Of a stretch of 46,135 nt of DNA, positions 25,601 through 34,838 are shown in pieces. Under the pieces are notes generated by a model. That model did no database searches, was not told the origin of the DNA, and worked only from the letters and a program-made list of their open reading frames with translations. Made by a program: the position numbers and the translations under genes. How positions within the stretch are numbered: the first letter of the stretch is position 1; each line of letters starts with the position of its first letter. The stretch is taken from contig CANQVS010000016.1 in NCBI GenBank assembly GCA_947627345.1, positions 1 through 46,135 on the forward strand, given 5' to 3'. This DNA is from an uncultured Clostridia bacterium. Its GTDB lineage: Bacteria > Bacillota > Clostridia > Oscillospirales > Acutalibacteraceae.

Positions 25601-26284
25601 TTATTTTTCCTTAACTTTCAGCGAACTGCACAAATCAAACAGGGTTTCTTTTGGTAAATATGCTGTTATATCAAATATGTATTCTCCACCATCCCATATT
25701 AAAGTATAACTACCGTCATTATGGTCGCTTACATAGTACTCCTTGCCTTTATAAACTTCGGTAGTTTGTGTGGAAAATTCATTATCTACATTTGAGTTAA
25801 AATGACTTTTTACACTTTGTTCAAATACAATATATTTGTCTTTATTAATATACATATATGTTGAACTAGTATCTATAACACTTTTGTCCGCTAACTTATA
25901 TCCCTCGGGTAAATAACCAAGCTCATAAATTTTTTCCAGCTTAGTCGGGTATGTTCCCTCTTCTGTATTAGCGGATATAGAATCGTGAGTGTTGAAATGC
26001 TTAACAAAAAGATTCGCGACAAAGTCCCTTACCGCTCCAACGCTCAGCGAGGATAAAAGCAACGCGATTATAATTGCCGCTATACACAACACTTTTCTCG
26101 CTCTCGTTAGGGTGAGCTTATGGTAAACATTATGCTGTGACTTTATCATCTTTGACATTTTCTTTTCAAATGATTTTGACGTCTTAAATTCATCTTCTCT
26201 GAACTCGTCGCTGAACATCCAGTTATTTATATATCCCGAAACAGCCTGCGATAAAATATTGTCGAACCTCTCCATATCATTCAT
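25601..26284 (-). CDS. Membrane anti-sigma-type protein with DUF4367-like domain
   Basis: 227 residues. A cytoplasmic N-terminal part (about 1-70) is followed by one membrane helix (RKVLCIAAIIIALLLSSLSV, about 73-92). The extracytoplasmic domain (YELGYLPEGYKLADKSVIDT, then YKGKEYYVSDHNDGSYTLIW) has the DUF4367 pattern, found in clostridial regulators of ECF sigma factors. ATG 26284 overlaps the sigma gene's stop by 8 bp and has AGGTGA upstream; a GTG at 26293 is less likely. It is predicted to hold the adjacent sigma factor at the membrane until an envelope signal arrives. Confidence 0.78.
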   Translation of the reverse strand: MNDMERFDNILSQAVSGYINNWMFSDEFREDEFKTSKSFEKKMSKMIKSQHNVYHKLTLTRARKVLCIAAIIIALLLSSLSVGAVRDFVANLFVKHFNTHDSISANTEEGTYPTKLEKIYELGYLPEGYKLADKSVIDTSSTYMYINKDKYIVFEQSVKSHFNSNVDNEFSTQTTEVYKGKEYYVSDHNDGSYTLIWDGGEYIFDITAYLPKETLFDLCSSLKVKEK

Positions 26285-26816
26285 CGCTCTCACCTCGTCT
26301 TAACAAATCAACCAAACGCTTTTTTCCGCGAAGCAACCTCTTGCGAACGGCAGAAACGGATATATCCAGCGCGGAGGCTATCTCCTTGTCGCTGAATTTG
26401 TTGAAATACTTTAAGAAAATTACATAGCTGTATGTTTCGGGCAGAGAGCCGACCGCCTCCATAATATGCTGTACTGCGTCCCTGTCCTCGATAATTTCCT
26501 CAATATTTATCTTTGCGTCAATATCTGTTAATTCCGTCAAAATTACTTTGTGCTCTTTGTTATACATAGTTTTTGCTACGTTATCTATAATAACCGTAAC
26601 AAAAAGCCTCGTTTTTAAATCGTCGGCTTTATCTATCTTTGAAAGATTTTTCAGAATACGCAGAAATGCGTTATGTACCGCGTCCTCGGCAAGTTCCGAA
26701 TCCTTTAGAATATCATAAGCGCGGTTGAGCATCAGATTCCTGTACTTTAAATAAACAGATTCAAATTTGCTTCTATCCTTTTCATTATCTATCATTGACA
26801 GATATACTGCAAGCAT
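26277..26816 (-). CDS. ECF-type RNA polymerase sigma factor
   Basis: 179 residues. Sigma region 2 (FESVYLKYRNLMLNRAYDIL then SELAEDAVHNAFLRILKNL) and region 4 (LPETYSYVIFLKYFNKFSDK then IASALDISVSAVRKRLLRGK) are both clear. The start is placed at ATG 26816 because GGGGGAA lies 5-6 bases upstream; a TTG at 26852 would add 12 residues without a ribosome site. It is coupled to the DUF4367-like membrane protein, the usual sigma/anti-sigma arrangement. The regulon is unknown; I did not find a matching promoter upstream of it. Confidence 0.9.
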   Translation of the reverse strand: MLAVYLSMIDNEKDRSKFESVYLKYRNLMLNRAYDILKDSELAEDAVHNAFLRILKNLSKIDKADDLKTRLFVTVIIDNVAKTMYNKEHKVILTELTDIDAKINIEEIIEDRDAVQHIMEAVGSLPETYSYVIFLKYFNKFSDKEIASALDISVSAVRKRLLRGKKRLVDLLRRGESDE

Positions 26817-26890
26817 AGTTTTCCCCCTGAAGCTATGAGTGTTCTTTAACAATTATATACATATTCATCACACAGCATACTTTATTAAAG

Positions 26891-26926
26891 AAAAACAGCT
26901 CTCCGATACTCCGAAGAGCTGTTTTT
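26891..26926 (-). terminator. Terminator of purL (bidirectional)
   Basis: Arms AAAAACAGCTCT (26891-26902) and AGAGCTGTTTTT (26915-26926), immediately after the purL stop codon, with T-runs on both sides. Confidence 0.85.
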
Positions 26927-29900
26927 TTACTTAAAATATTTAACTCCGCTTTCAAAAATTTTCTGGTCTTTTTCAAACGGAACGTTTGAATAGAGGTTCT
27001 CGCCCTTGCGCTCGGAATGTCCCATTTTTCCGAGAATACGTCCGTCGGGGCTTGTGATACCCTCAATCGCGCATACCGAGCCGTTTACGTTGTATTTAAT
27101 ATCGTCGCTCGGGTTGCCGTTTAAGTCAACATACTGGGTTGCAACCTGACCGTTTTCAATTAAGCGCTTAACGGTTTCGCCGTCAGCCATAAATCTTCCC
27201 TCGCCGTGAGATACGGGAACGGCAAATACGTCGCCCGCGTTTACGCCCGAAAACCACGGAGATTTAACCGAGGTTACACGGGTGTACGCCATATGGGAGA
27301 TATGACGTCCGACGGTATTGAAAGTCAGTGTCGGGTCGGTCGGCTTAATGTCTCGGATTTCTCCGTACGGCACAAGTCCGAGCTTGATGAGCGCCTGGAA
27401 ACCGTTACATATGCCGAGGATAAGACCGTCGCGCTTGTTCAAAAGCTCGTCTACAGCCTCTTTTATTCTCGGATTTCTGAAAGCGGTAGCGATAAATTTG
27501 CCCGAACCGTCAGGCTCGTCACCGCCCGAAAATCCGCCGGGGAACATAATCATCTGACTGCTTTTTATGCTCTGCTCCATTTTGGCGATTGTATCCTCGA
27601 TGTCGGAGGGCTTTAGGTTTTTCACAATTAAAAGCTCCGCGTCCGCGCCCGCTTTTTCAAACGCTCTCGCGGTATCAACCTCGCAGTTCGTACCGGGGAA
27701 AACGGGGATAAACACCTTCGGCTTAGCGGTTTTGACTACAGGCGTGTGATTATTTCTTTCTGTATAGAGCTTTGCGCTCTGCTCCATTTTCGGGCATTGC
27801 GCCTTTGTAGGGAATACTTTTTCAAGCGGAGCAGTCCACTCGCTAATGATTTCATTGATTTTAATTTTTGAACCGTTGACTTCGATTTCTTCATTTTCGG
27901 TTACCTCTCCGAGCGGATAGTGCAGAATATCAGAGTTAAGCTTTGCGCCGTCTTTGAGTTCAAGCACAAGCGAGCCTGAAAGCGGCGCGAAAAGCTCGTC
28001 ATATGTAAGCTCTTTTTCAAACTTAAAGCCTAATTTATTTCCGAAACAAGCCTTGCATACAGACGCCACCGCGCCTCCCTCTTTAACAACCGAGGCGGAT
28101 AAAACCTTTCCCTCGTCCATAAGAGCGTAGACCGCGTTATACATTGCTTTAAGCTCGTCCCATTTCGGCATAAGAGTTTCTTTATTTTCGGGAACGGGAA
28201 CGTAAATAACCTTAGAGCCCGCCTTTTTAAATTCGGCGGAAATTGTTTTGCTCGCCTTTGTCATAGCTACGGCGAATGAAACAAGAGTAGGCGGAACGTC
28301 GATTGCTTCAAAGGTACCGCTCATAGAATCCTTACCGCCGATTGACGGAATACCGAGGTTTAACTGCGCCTGCATTGCGCCGAGCAACGCCGCCGCAGGC
28401 TTGCCCCAGCGTTCGGGCTTGTCCTTTAATCTCTCAAAATATTCCTGAAACGTCAGTCTTGCCTTGAGCGGATACGCTCCGATTGCGAGCAGTTTTGAGA
28501 GCGACTCAACAACCGCGTACGCGGAGCCGTGGAACGGGCTCCAGCGCGAAACAGCGGGAATAAAGCCGTAGCTCATTGCGGAGGCGTCGTCGGTTTCACC
28601 CTTAACAAGCGGAATTTTCGCCGCCATAGCCTCCTGCGGAGTGAGCTGGGTTTTTCCGCCGAACGGCATAATTACCGTTCCCGCGCCGATGCTCGCGTCA
28701 AACCGCTCGCTAAGTCCGATTTGAGAGCAAACCTCCAAACGCGCCATATTCTTTTTAACCGCTTCTGCCGTGTCAAGTCCCTTCAGACTTTCGGGACAGC
28801 GCGCGCGATAACAGTTATTTTCGTCGGGCGCCGTTATATAAGCGTCGGCGGTTTGAGTTACGCCGTTTGTATTTAAAAATTCTCTTGAAATATCAACAAT
28901 AGTGTCGCCCCGCCAGTTCATTGTAAGACGAGGATTTTCGGTTACAACCGCAACTGCCGTCGCCTCGAGGTTTTCGGTTTGTGAAAGCTCGATAAATTTT
29001 GTGACATCGCCCTTATCGAGTACAACCGCCATACGCTCCTGGCTTTCGGAGATAGCAAGCTCCGTTCCGTCAAGTCCCTCGTATTTTTTAGTAACCTTAT
29101 CGAGGTCAACGGTAAGTCCGTCCGCAAGCTCGCCGATTGCAACGCAGACGCCTCCTGCTCCGAAGTCGTTACAGCGCTTAATCATTTTCGCAACCTCGGG
29201 ATTTCTGAAAAGGCGCTGGATTTTTCTCTCTGTCGGCGGATTACCTTTCTGAACCTCCGCACCGCAGGTTTCAATGGAGCTTGTCGTATGCGCCTTTGAG
29301 GAGCCTGTCGCTCCGCCGCAACCGTCGCGTCCCGTGCGTCCGCCCAAAAGAACGATTACATCATCGGGGGCGGGAACCTCTCGGATAACATTCTCCTTGG
29401 GGGAGGCTCCGATAACAGCGCCGATTTCCATACGCTTTGCGACATAGCCTTTATCGTAAAGCTCGACAACCTGTCCCGTAGCAAGTCCGATTTGGTTGCC
29501 GTAGGAGGAATATCCCTGAGCCGCTCCCGTTGTAATTTTTCTGCTTGGGAGCTTGCCCTCCATAGTATCCTTAAACGGAATTGTCGGGTCGCCCGAGCCT
29601 GTTACGCGCATTGCCTGATAAATGTACGCTCTGCCCGAAAGCGGGTCGCGGATAGCTCCGCCCAGACAGGTCGCCGCGCCACCGAAAGGCTCGATTTCGG
29701 TCGGGTGGTTGTGAGTTTCGTTCTTAAACTGAACAAGCCATTTTTCAACCTTTCCGTCAATGGTGACGGGAACTTCAATCGAGCAGGCGTTTATCTCCTC
29801 GCTCTCGTCCAAATCGGGAATAAGCCCCCGCTTTTTAAGCGCTTTCATTCCGATTAAAGCCATATCCATAAGGCTTACGTTTCTGTCGGTATCCTTTCCG

Positions 29901-30694
29901 TAAACCTCATCTCTCGTTTCGTAATACGCGTCTAAGGCGTCCTCGATAACCTTTGAGAGTGCGGATTTTTCTATCTCAATCTTGTTTAATTTCGTAAGGA
30001 AAGTAGTGTGACGGCAATGGTCCGACCAGTATGTGTCGATTACTCTCAGCTCAGTAACGGTCGGGTCGCGGTGTTCTGTATCTCGGAAATAATCCCGCGT
30101 GAACTTTAAGTCGTCGAGCGTCATTGCAAATCCCATAGAACCGAAAAATTCAGCCATTTCATCGTCGTTCCAGCTTATAAAGCCCTCTATTGTTTTTACG
30201 TTTTCGGGCTGTTCAATCGGAATTTCGAGCGAATCGGGTTTTTCAAGCGAGGCAAGACGGCTCTCGACAGGGTTAATAAGATAATTTTGGATTTTTTCAA
30301 ATTCCTCGTCCGTAATATCGCCCTTGACGGCGACAACTCTCGCCGTTAAAATTTTACAACGCTCTCCCTGCGTAAGCAACTGGACGCACTGCTCCGCGGA
30401 GTCGGCGCGCTGGTCGTACTGTCCCGGAAGATATTCCATAGCAAAAACCCTGAAGCCGTCCTCTACAGGCAAATTCTCCTCGTAAATAACGTCCTGATTA
30501 GGCTCGGAGAGAATGATGTTTTTAGCTCTGTCAAATTCCTCTCTCGTCATACCCTCAATGTCGTAGCGGTTGATAAAACGCAAGTCCTCAATCGCGCGGA
30601 TACCGAGATTATGGCGCAAGTCCCATTTTGTCTGCTCCGCGACTACGTTCATCGCGTCACGTTTTTCTACAAAAATTCGTATTACGTTAGACAT
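26927..30694 (-). CDS. purL: Phosphoribosylformylglycinamidine synthase, single-chain form
   Basis: 1255 residues. Catalyses FGAR + Gln + ATP to FGAM in de novo purine synthesis. It is the large one-polypeptide form, in which the PurS-like, synthetase and glutaminase parts are fused, instead of the PurS/PurQ/PurL set of Bacilli. Seen are TYWSDHCRHTTF, the FKNETHNHPTEIEPFGGAAT motif of the synthetase, FGAGGVCVAIGELADG, and the C-terminal glutaminase: FPGTNCEVDTARAF, the nucleophile Cys in LILGICNGFQAL, and VSHGEGRF. GGAGGAG stands 5 bases before the ATG. No other pur gene is next to it. The 158-bp leader shows no purine-riboswitch core that I can see. Confidence 0.97.
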   Translation of the reverse strand: MSNVIRIFVEKRDAMNVVAEQTKWDLRHNLGIRAIEDLRFINRYDIEGMTREEFDRAKNIILSEPNQDVIYEENLPVEDGFRVFAMEYLPGQYDQRADSAEQCVQLLTQGERCKILTARVVAVKGDITDEEFEKIQNYLINPVESRLASLEKPDSLEIPIEQPENVKTIEGFISWNDDEMAEFFGSMGFAMTLDDLKFTRDYFRDTEHRDPTVTELRVIDTYWSDHCRHTTFLTKLNKIEIEKSALSKVIEDALDAYYETRDEVYGKDTDRNVSLMDMALIGMKALKKRGLIPDLDESEEINACSIEVPVTIDGKVEKWLVQFKNETHNHPTEIEPFGGAATCLGGAIRDPLSGRAYIYQAMRVTGSGDPTIPFKDTMEGKLPSRKITTGAAQGYSSYGNQIGLATGQVVELYDKGYVAKRMEIGAVIGASPKENVIREVPAPDDVIVLLGGRTGRDGCGGATGSSKAHTTSSIETCGAEVQKGNPPTERKIQRLFRNPEVAKMIKRCNDFGAGGVCVAIGELADGLTVDLDKVTKKYEGLDGTELAISESQERMAVVLDKGDVTKFIELSQTENLEATAVAVVTENPRLTMNWRGDTIVDISREFLNTNGVTQTADAYITAPDENNCYRARCPESLKGLDTAEAVKKNMARLEVCSQIGLSERFDASIGAGTVIMPFGGKTQLTPQEAMAAKIPLVKGETDDASAMSYGFIPAVSRWSPFHGSAYAVVESLSKLLAIGAYPLKARLTFQEYFERLKDKPERWGKPAAALLGAMQAQLNLGIPSIGGKDSMSGTFEAIDVPPTLVSFAVAMTKASKTISAEFKKAGSKVIYVPVPENKETLMPKWDELKAMYNAVYALMDEGKVLSASVVKEGGAVASVCKACFGNKLGFKFEKELTYDELFAPLSGSLVLELKDGAKLNSDILHYPLGEVTENEEIEVNGSKIKINEIISEWTAPLEKVFPTKAQCPKMEQSAKLYTERNNHTPVVKTAKPKVFIPVFPGTNCEVDTARAFEKAGADAELLIVKNLKPSDIEDTIAKMEQSIKSSQMIMFPGGFSGGDEPDGSGKFIATAFRNPRIKEAVDELLNKRDGLILGICNGFQALIKLGLVPYGEIRDIKPTDPTLTFNTVGRHISHMAYTRVTSVKSPWFSGVNAGDVFAVPVSHGEGRFMADGETVKRLIENGQVATQYVDLNGNPSDDIKYNVNGSVCAIEGITSPDGRILGKMGHSERKGENLYSNVPFEKDQKIFESGVKYFK

Positions 30695-30795
30695 ATATAC
30701 TCCTCCAGTTTACAGCGATAAGCGGTAAAATACACTACACTTTATTATTTTAACATACGCAAAAGGGTTTATGTTTAAAATAGGGAATTATGAAA

Positions 30796-30824
30796 TAAAA
30801 AATCGGGCGAAAAATCCGCCCGAT
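30796..30824 (-). terminator. Terminator of the DUF554 gene
   Basis: On the minus strand ATCGGGCG, a 7-base loop, CGCCCGAT, then TTTTTT. It separates the DUF554 gene from purL. Confidence 0.85.
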
Positions 30825-30851
30825 AAGCTTTTAAGCATTATCTTTATAACA

Positions 30852-31577
30852 TTATCCAACCAAAAAAGGCATTGCTCTCACAAGCAAATCTCCGAGCGGT
30901 ACAAGCGCAATCGGAAAGAACATCGCTGGCACCATATTTGTAAGCTTTAGCTTAACGTCCGAAATCATTGTAATTCCCAAACCGATAATAATTATGTATC
31001 CGACACAGCTCATCTCGTCAATTACAACAGCGCTTAAATACGGACTTATAAAGACGGCAAGCACGGTGAGAAGTCCCTGATATACGAGCACAAAGCCTGC
31101 CGCGAACATAACGCCCAAGCCCATTGTACTCGCGAAAATCATTGACGAACACAAGTCGAGCGCGGACTTTGCGAAAAGCACGGTACAGTCGCCTTTAAGC
31201 CCCGCGTTAAGACAGCCGACAATCGTCATAGAACCGATACAGAAAAGTATCGACGCCGTTACAAAGCCCTCGGACATTCTTGAATTTTGGTTGTTCTTAT
31301 CAAATTTACTTTCGAGGAAATTTCCAAAGGAATTTATCCTCTTATCCAAATCGACAAGCTCGCCGACGAGCGTTCCCAGAATAAGAGAAATTATTATCAA
31401 AATCGTGCTGTGTCCGCAAAGGCAACCGCTCACGCCGATGAATACGGTCGCAAGGCCGAGAACCTTGAACAGGCTGTCGGTAAGCCGTTTCGGTATTTTT
31501 TTGTTAAAGAGCATTCCGATACCGCTTCCCAAAATTACGGTTCCCACATTTACAATCGTTCCCAAAAGCCCGAACAT
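30852..31577 (-). CDS. DUF554-family integral membrane protein
   Basis: 241 residues with about seven membrane segments. The opening LLGTIVNVGTVILGSGIGML followed by FNKKIPKRLTDSLFKVLGLA, and later FCIGSMTIVGCLNAGLKGDC, are diagnostic for DUF554 (YdfK/YqgA-like). Function is unknown; a small-solute transporter role has been suggested only by its topology. AAAGGAG lies 8 bases before the ATG. It is monocistronic, bounded by its own terminator. Confidence 0.9.
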   Translation of the reverse strand: MFGLLGTIVNVGTVILGSGIGMLFNKKIPKRLTDSLFKVLGLATVFIGVSGCLCGHSTILIIISLILGTLVGELVDLDKRINSFGNFLESKFDKNNQNSRMSEGFVTASILFCIGSMTIVGCLNAGLKGDCTVLFAKSALDLCSSMIFASTMGLGVMFAAGFVLVYQGLLTVLAVFISPYLSAVVIDEMSCVGYIIIIGLGITMISDVKLKLTNMVPAMFFPIALVPLGDLLVRAMPFLVG

Positions 31578-31659
31578 AGCGCCACTCCTTTTATCGGCAA
31601 TTTCGTTTTACGGTTTAATTATATCCCTAAAGGAGATGTTTTTCAATAATAAATTTTGT

Positions 31660-32370
31660 TGCGTGTCCTTTCTATCCAAAGTAAGATAGAGGAAGAAAGG
31701 TTTGGGGGATATGAATTGTCAAACAGGGACTGCAATGTCTGATGTGGAAATATAAAAAATTAAGAATTAATATAGTAAGGTAACTTTTTTCTCTATTCAA
31801 AGCGGATAGATAGGAAAGTTTCTAAAAAGTCTATAGTAGCAGTAAAATTAACCCCCCTATCTAAAGTTAGATAGGTAGAAAACTTATATATAAAGATTTT
31901 TCGCTAAACCTTTCCTCCCTAACCAAAACGAGATAGGGGCAGAAACGTATGGGGGAGATATTTTTCCGAGAGGGACTGCAATGTTTGACGTGGAGATTTA
32001 AAAATTAAGAATTAAGAGTTAAGAATTAAAGAATTAATAAGTTAAAGGTAAACTTTTTATTCCATTTAAAATTGAATTTAGAGGAAAAGTTTCTAAAAAG
32101 TATAAAAAGTCTACCGCAGAACCTATCCTCCCTATCCAAAGTGAGATAGAGGAAGAAAGGTTTGGGGGATATGCTTTTTAGAGAGGGACTGCACGGACTG
32201 ATGTGGAAAATCTAAAAAAGAACCTGTCCTTTCTATCCAAAACAAGACAGGGGCAGAAACGTCTGGGGGATATGAATTGTCAAACAGGGACTGCAATGTC
32301 TGACGAGGAAAATCTAAAAAACTGACGTGGAGATATAAAAAAAGGAACTGCAATGTCTGACGTGGAGATA
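31660..32370 (+). repeat. Modular intergenic repeat array, forward orientation, three units (field 6)
   Basis: Unit 1 is B-A terminal (about 31660-31757). Unit 2 is C, E (about 31777-31822), D (31853-31878), then B-A terminal (about 31900-32002). Unit 3 is C, E (about 32045-32090), B-A internal (about 32115-32217) and B-A terminal with an extra partial A (about 32220-32370). The GAATTAAG-type starts and GTGGAGATATAAAA-type ends mark the unit borders. An asnB promoter begins 9 bp after the last A end. The minus-strand frame 32132-32353 is translated repeat. Confidence 0.87.
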
Positions 32371-32378
32371 AAAAGATA

Positions 32379-32407
32379 TTGAAAGAGGAGGGAAATTGTG
32401 GTATAGT
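32379..32407 (+). promoter_or_regulatory. Sigma-A promoter of asnB
   Basis: TTGAAA (32379-32384), 17 bp, TATAGT (32402-32407), about 48 bp before the start codon. Confidence 0.65.
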
Positions 32408-32454
32408 TAATATGTATATTTATATTTAATTACAAATCGGAAGGAGTTTTCAAT

Positions 32455-34782
32455 ATGTGCGGTATCTGCGGATTTACGGGAGAGGTTTTAGACCGCGACA
32501 AAATTATAAGAAATATGACAGAGGTTATAACCCACCGCGGTCCCGACTCCGACGGATTTTTCTGCGATGATTATATCAGTATGGGCTTCAGACGCCTGAG
32601 TATTATAGACCTTGAGGCAGGTCACCAGCCGATTTATAACGAGGATAAAACCCTCGTCCTCACCTTTAACGGCGAGATATACAACTACAAGGAGCTTAGA
32701 AAAGAGCTTATCGAGGCGGGCCACACCTTCGCTACCGATGCCGACAGCGAGGTTTTGGTTCACGGCTACGAGCAATGGCGTGAGGATATGCTGTTAAAGC
32801 TCCGCGGAATGTTCGGCTTTGCTATTTACAACACGCAGGACAAGAGCCTGTTTATAGCACGCGATTTCTTCGGTATTAAACCTATGCACTACACCGTTAT
32901 CGGCAAGGACTTAATTTACGCAAGTGAGATTAAAAGTATTCTTGAACACCCCAAATTTGAAAAGATATTTAATTACAAAGCGCTCGACACCTATCTTTCT
33001 TTCCAGTACGCGGTTCCGCCCGAAACCTTTTTTGAGGGAGTTTACTGCCTGCTTCCCGGCCACTATATGACCTTTAAGAACGGCGAGGTTGAAACTATCC
33101 GCTACTGGGAGGCAAAATTCAATCCCGATGAGAATATGACGGAGGAAGAGGCTGTCGATAAAATCGAAAAGGTTTTTGAAAACTCCGTAAACGCACACAA
33201 AATCGCTGACGTTGAGGTCGGCTGTTTCCTTTCAAGCGGAGTTGATTCAAGCTATGTTTCAACCTATTTTGCCGACCAAAAAACCTTTACGGTCGGATTT
33301 GACTTCGGTCAGAAATACAACGAAATTTCCTGGGCGAGCAATCTTTCAAAGCAAATCGGGGTTGAGCATCACACTCACCTGATTTCAAGCGAGGAATTTT
33401 GGGACGCCATTGAAACCGTGCAGTACCATATGGACCAACCGCTTGCCGACCCGAGCTGTATCGCGCTTTACTTCGTTTCGCGCCTCGCGAGCGAATATGT
33501 AAAGGTTGTGCTTTCGGGCGAGGGAGCGGACGAGCTGTTCGGCGGTTACACCTGCTACAACGACCCGCGCGTGTTTAAAATTTATCAGACCTTAGTTCCC
33601 TACGCTATCAGGAAAGCGCTGTGCAAGCTTGCAAAAAAACTGCCCGACATCAAAGGCAGAGATTATATCATTAGAGCGACTCACCCGCTCGAGGAGCGTT
33701 ATATAGGCAACGCGTTTATGTACGATTACGAGCAAAAGCGCGAGCTTCTGCGCGACCCGTCAATCGCTACAAAGCCCCAGCGCCTGACTCGCAGAATATT
33801 CCACCGCACACGCCGTCAGGACGATGTTACGAGAATGCAGACATTGGATATTAACCTTTGGATGGTCGGCGATATTCTTCTTAAAGCCGACAGAATGTCA
33901 ATGGCAAACTCGCTTGAGTTAAGAGTGCCTTTCCTCGACAAGGAGGTTTTCAAGGTTGCATCCTCGCTTCCGACAAGACTGCGCTGTAATAAGTACAACA
34001 CAAAGTACGCGATGCGCAAAGCCGCCGCGCGTCACCTTCCGAGCGAAACGGCGGAAAAAGAAAAGCTCGGTTTCCCCGTTCCTACGAGGGTATGGCTGCG
34101 TGACGAGCAGTATTACAACATTGTTAAAAACGCTTTTGAATCTCCGACAGCTCAAAAATTCTTTAATACGGATATTCTGATTTCGTGGCTCGACGAGCAT
34201 TTCAGCGAAAAAGAGGACAACAGCCGTAAAATCTGGACGATTTATATCTTCATAGTGTGGTACAACATCTACTTTAACGAAGAGGGCAACCACGTTACAA
34301 AGCCGAAAAATCATTTAGTAGAGCTTAAAGCAAAGGCGGAGGCAAAACGTAAGCTCGCAAGACAGAAAGCGGCTATCGCTAAGGTTCAGGCGGAGCTTGC
34401 TTCTCAGGAGGGACTCGGCGACGACGGTTACGCTGACAGCGCAATTGACAATGTCGAGGAGGCCTTTGACGACGATGATAAAATCGCCTCAAAATTCCAA
34501 AATCTTCAAAACAGTATCGTGGGCTCTATTCCGAGCGAAAGCCTCACACCTCTCCAACAGGCGGAACAGGTCGCTATGGAAATGGAAGTTGAGGAAGATG
34601 ACGACGAGCATATCATAGAGGAAAACGACGAGGTTAACGAAACCGAACCCGACGAAGAGCTTGTGGACATCACAAAGCAATCCGAAATTACGGACAGCGA
34701 GGGCATAATCCGCGATGATATAATCGACAGCATAATTAACGACGTTGACACTATGCGCGACAAAAAAGACAAAAGCAAATAA
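32455..34782 (+). CDS. asnB: Glutamine-hydrolysing asparagine synthetase with acidic C-terminal tail
   Basis: 775 residues. Makes Asn from Asp, Gln and ATP. Cys2 (MCGICGFTGE) is the glutaminase nucleophile; GPDSDGFFCDDYISMGFRRL and FNGEIYNYKELR belong to the same domain. The synthetase PP-loop is FLSSGVDSS near residue 260, and LSGEGADELFGGY follows. The catalytic part ends near residue 615, the normal length. About 155 extra residues follow: a Lys/Ala-rich helical stretch (LKAKAEAKRKLARQKAAIAK) and a strongly acidic region (EVEEDDDEHIIEENDEVNET). The tail is in frame with no stop, so it is a real extension, not a misread. AAGGAG lies 8-9 bases upstream of the ATG. Confidence 0.95.
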   Translation: MCGICGFTGEVLDRDKIIRNMTEVITHRGPDSDGFFCDDYISMGFRRLSIIDLEAGHQPIYNEDKTLVLTFNGEIYNYKELRKELIEAGHTFATDADSEVLVHGYEQWREDMLLKLRGMFGFAIYNTQDKSLFIARDFFGIKPMHYTVIGKDLIYASEIKSILEHPKFEKIFNYKALDTYLSFQYAVPPETFFEGVYCLLPGHYMTFKNGEVETIRYWEAKFNPDENMTEEEAVDKIEKVFENSVNAHKIADVEVGCFLSSGVDSSYVSTYFADQKTFTVGFDFGQKYNEISWASNLSKQIGVEHHTHLISSEEFWDAIETVQYHMDQPLADPSCIALYFVSRLASEYVKVVLSGEGADELFGGYTCYNDPRVFKIYQTLVPYAIRKALCKLAKKLPDIKGRDYIIRATHPLEERYIGNAFMYDYEQKRELLRDPSIATKPQRLTRRIFHRTRRQDDVTRMQTLDINLWMVGDILLKADRMSMANSLELRVPFLDKEVFKVASSLPTRLRCNKYNTKYAMRKAAARHLPSETAEKEKLGFPVPTRVWLRDEQYYNIVKNAFESPTAQKFFNTDILISWLDEHFSEKEDNSRKIWTIYIFIVWYNIYFNEEGNHVTKPKNHLVELKAKAEAKRKLARQKAAIAKVQAELASQEGLGDDGYADSAIDNVEEAFDDDDKIASKFQNLQNSIVGSIPSESLTPLQQAEQVAMEMEVEEDDDEHIIEENDEVNETEPDEELVDITKQSEITDSEGIIRDDIIDSIINDVDTMRDKKDKSK

Positions 34783-34793
34783 ATTTTAAGCCG

Positions 34794-34828
34794 ACGGGGG
34801 TCAGCGCGGACGTTGACTCCCGTTTTTT
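34794..34828 (+). terminator. Intrinsic terminator between asnB and the Nudix gene
   Basis: Arms ACGGGGGTCA (34794-34803) and TGACTCCCGT (34814-34823), one G-T pair, followed by TTTTTT. It ends 10 bp before the Nudix start codon, so read-through may couple or attenuate the next gene. Confidence 0.8.
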
Positions 34829-34838
34829 GAGGTAAAAT

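Noticed and set aside
30695..30795. Purine or PRPP riboswitch before purL
   Set aside because: The short leader shows no recognisable conserved core or expression-platform hairpin.
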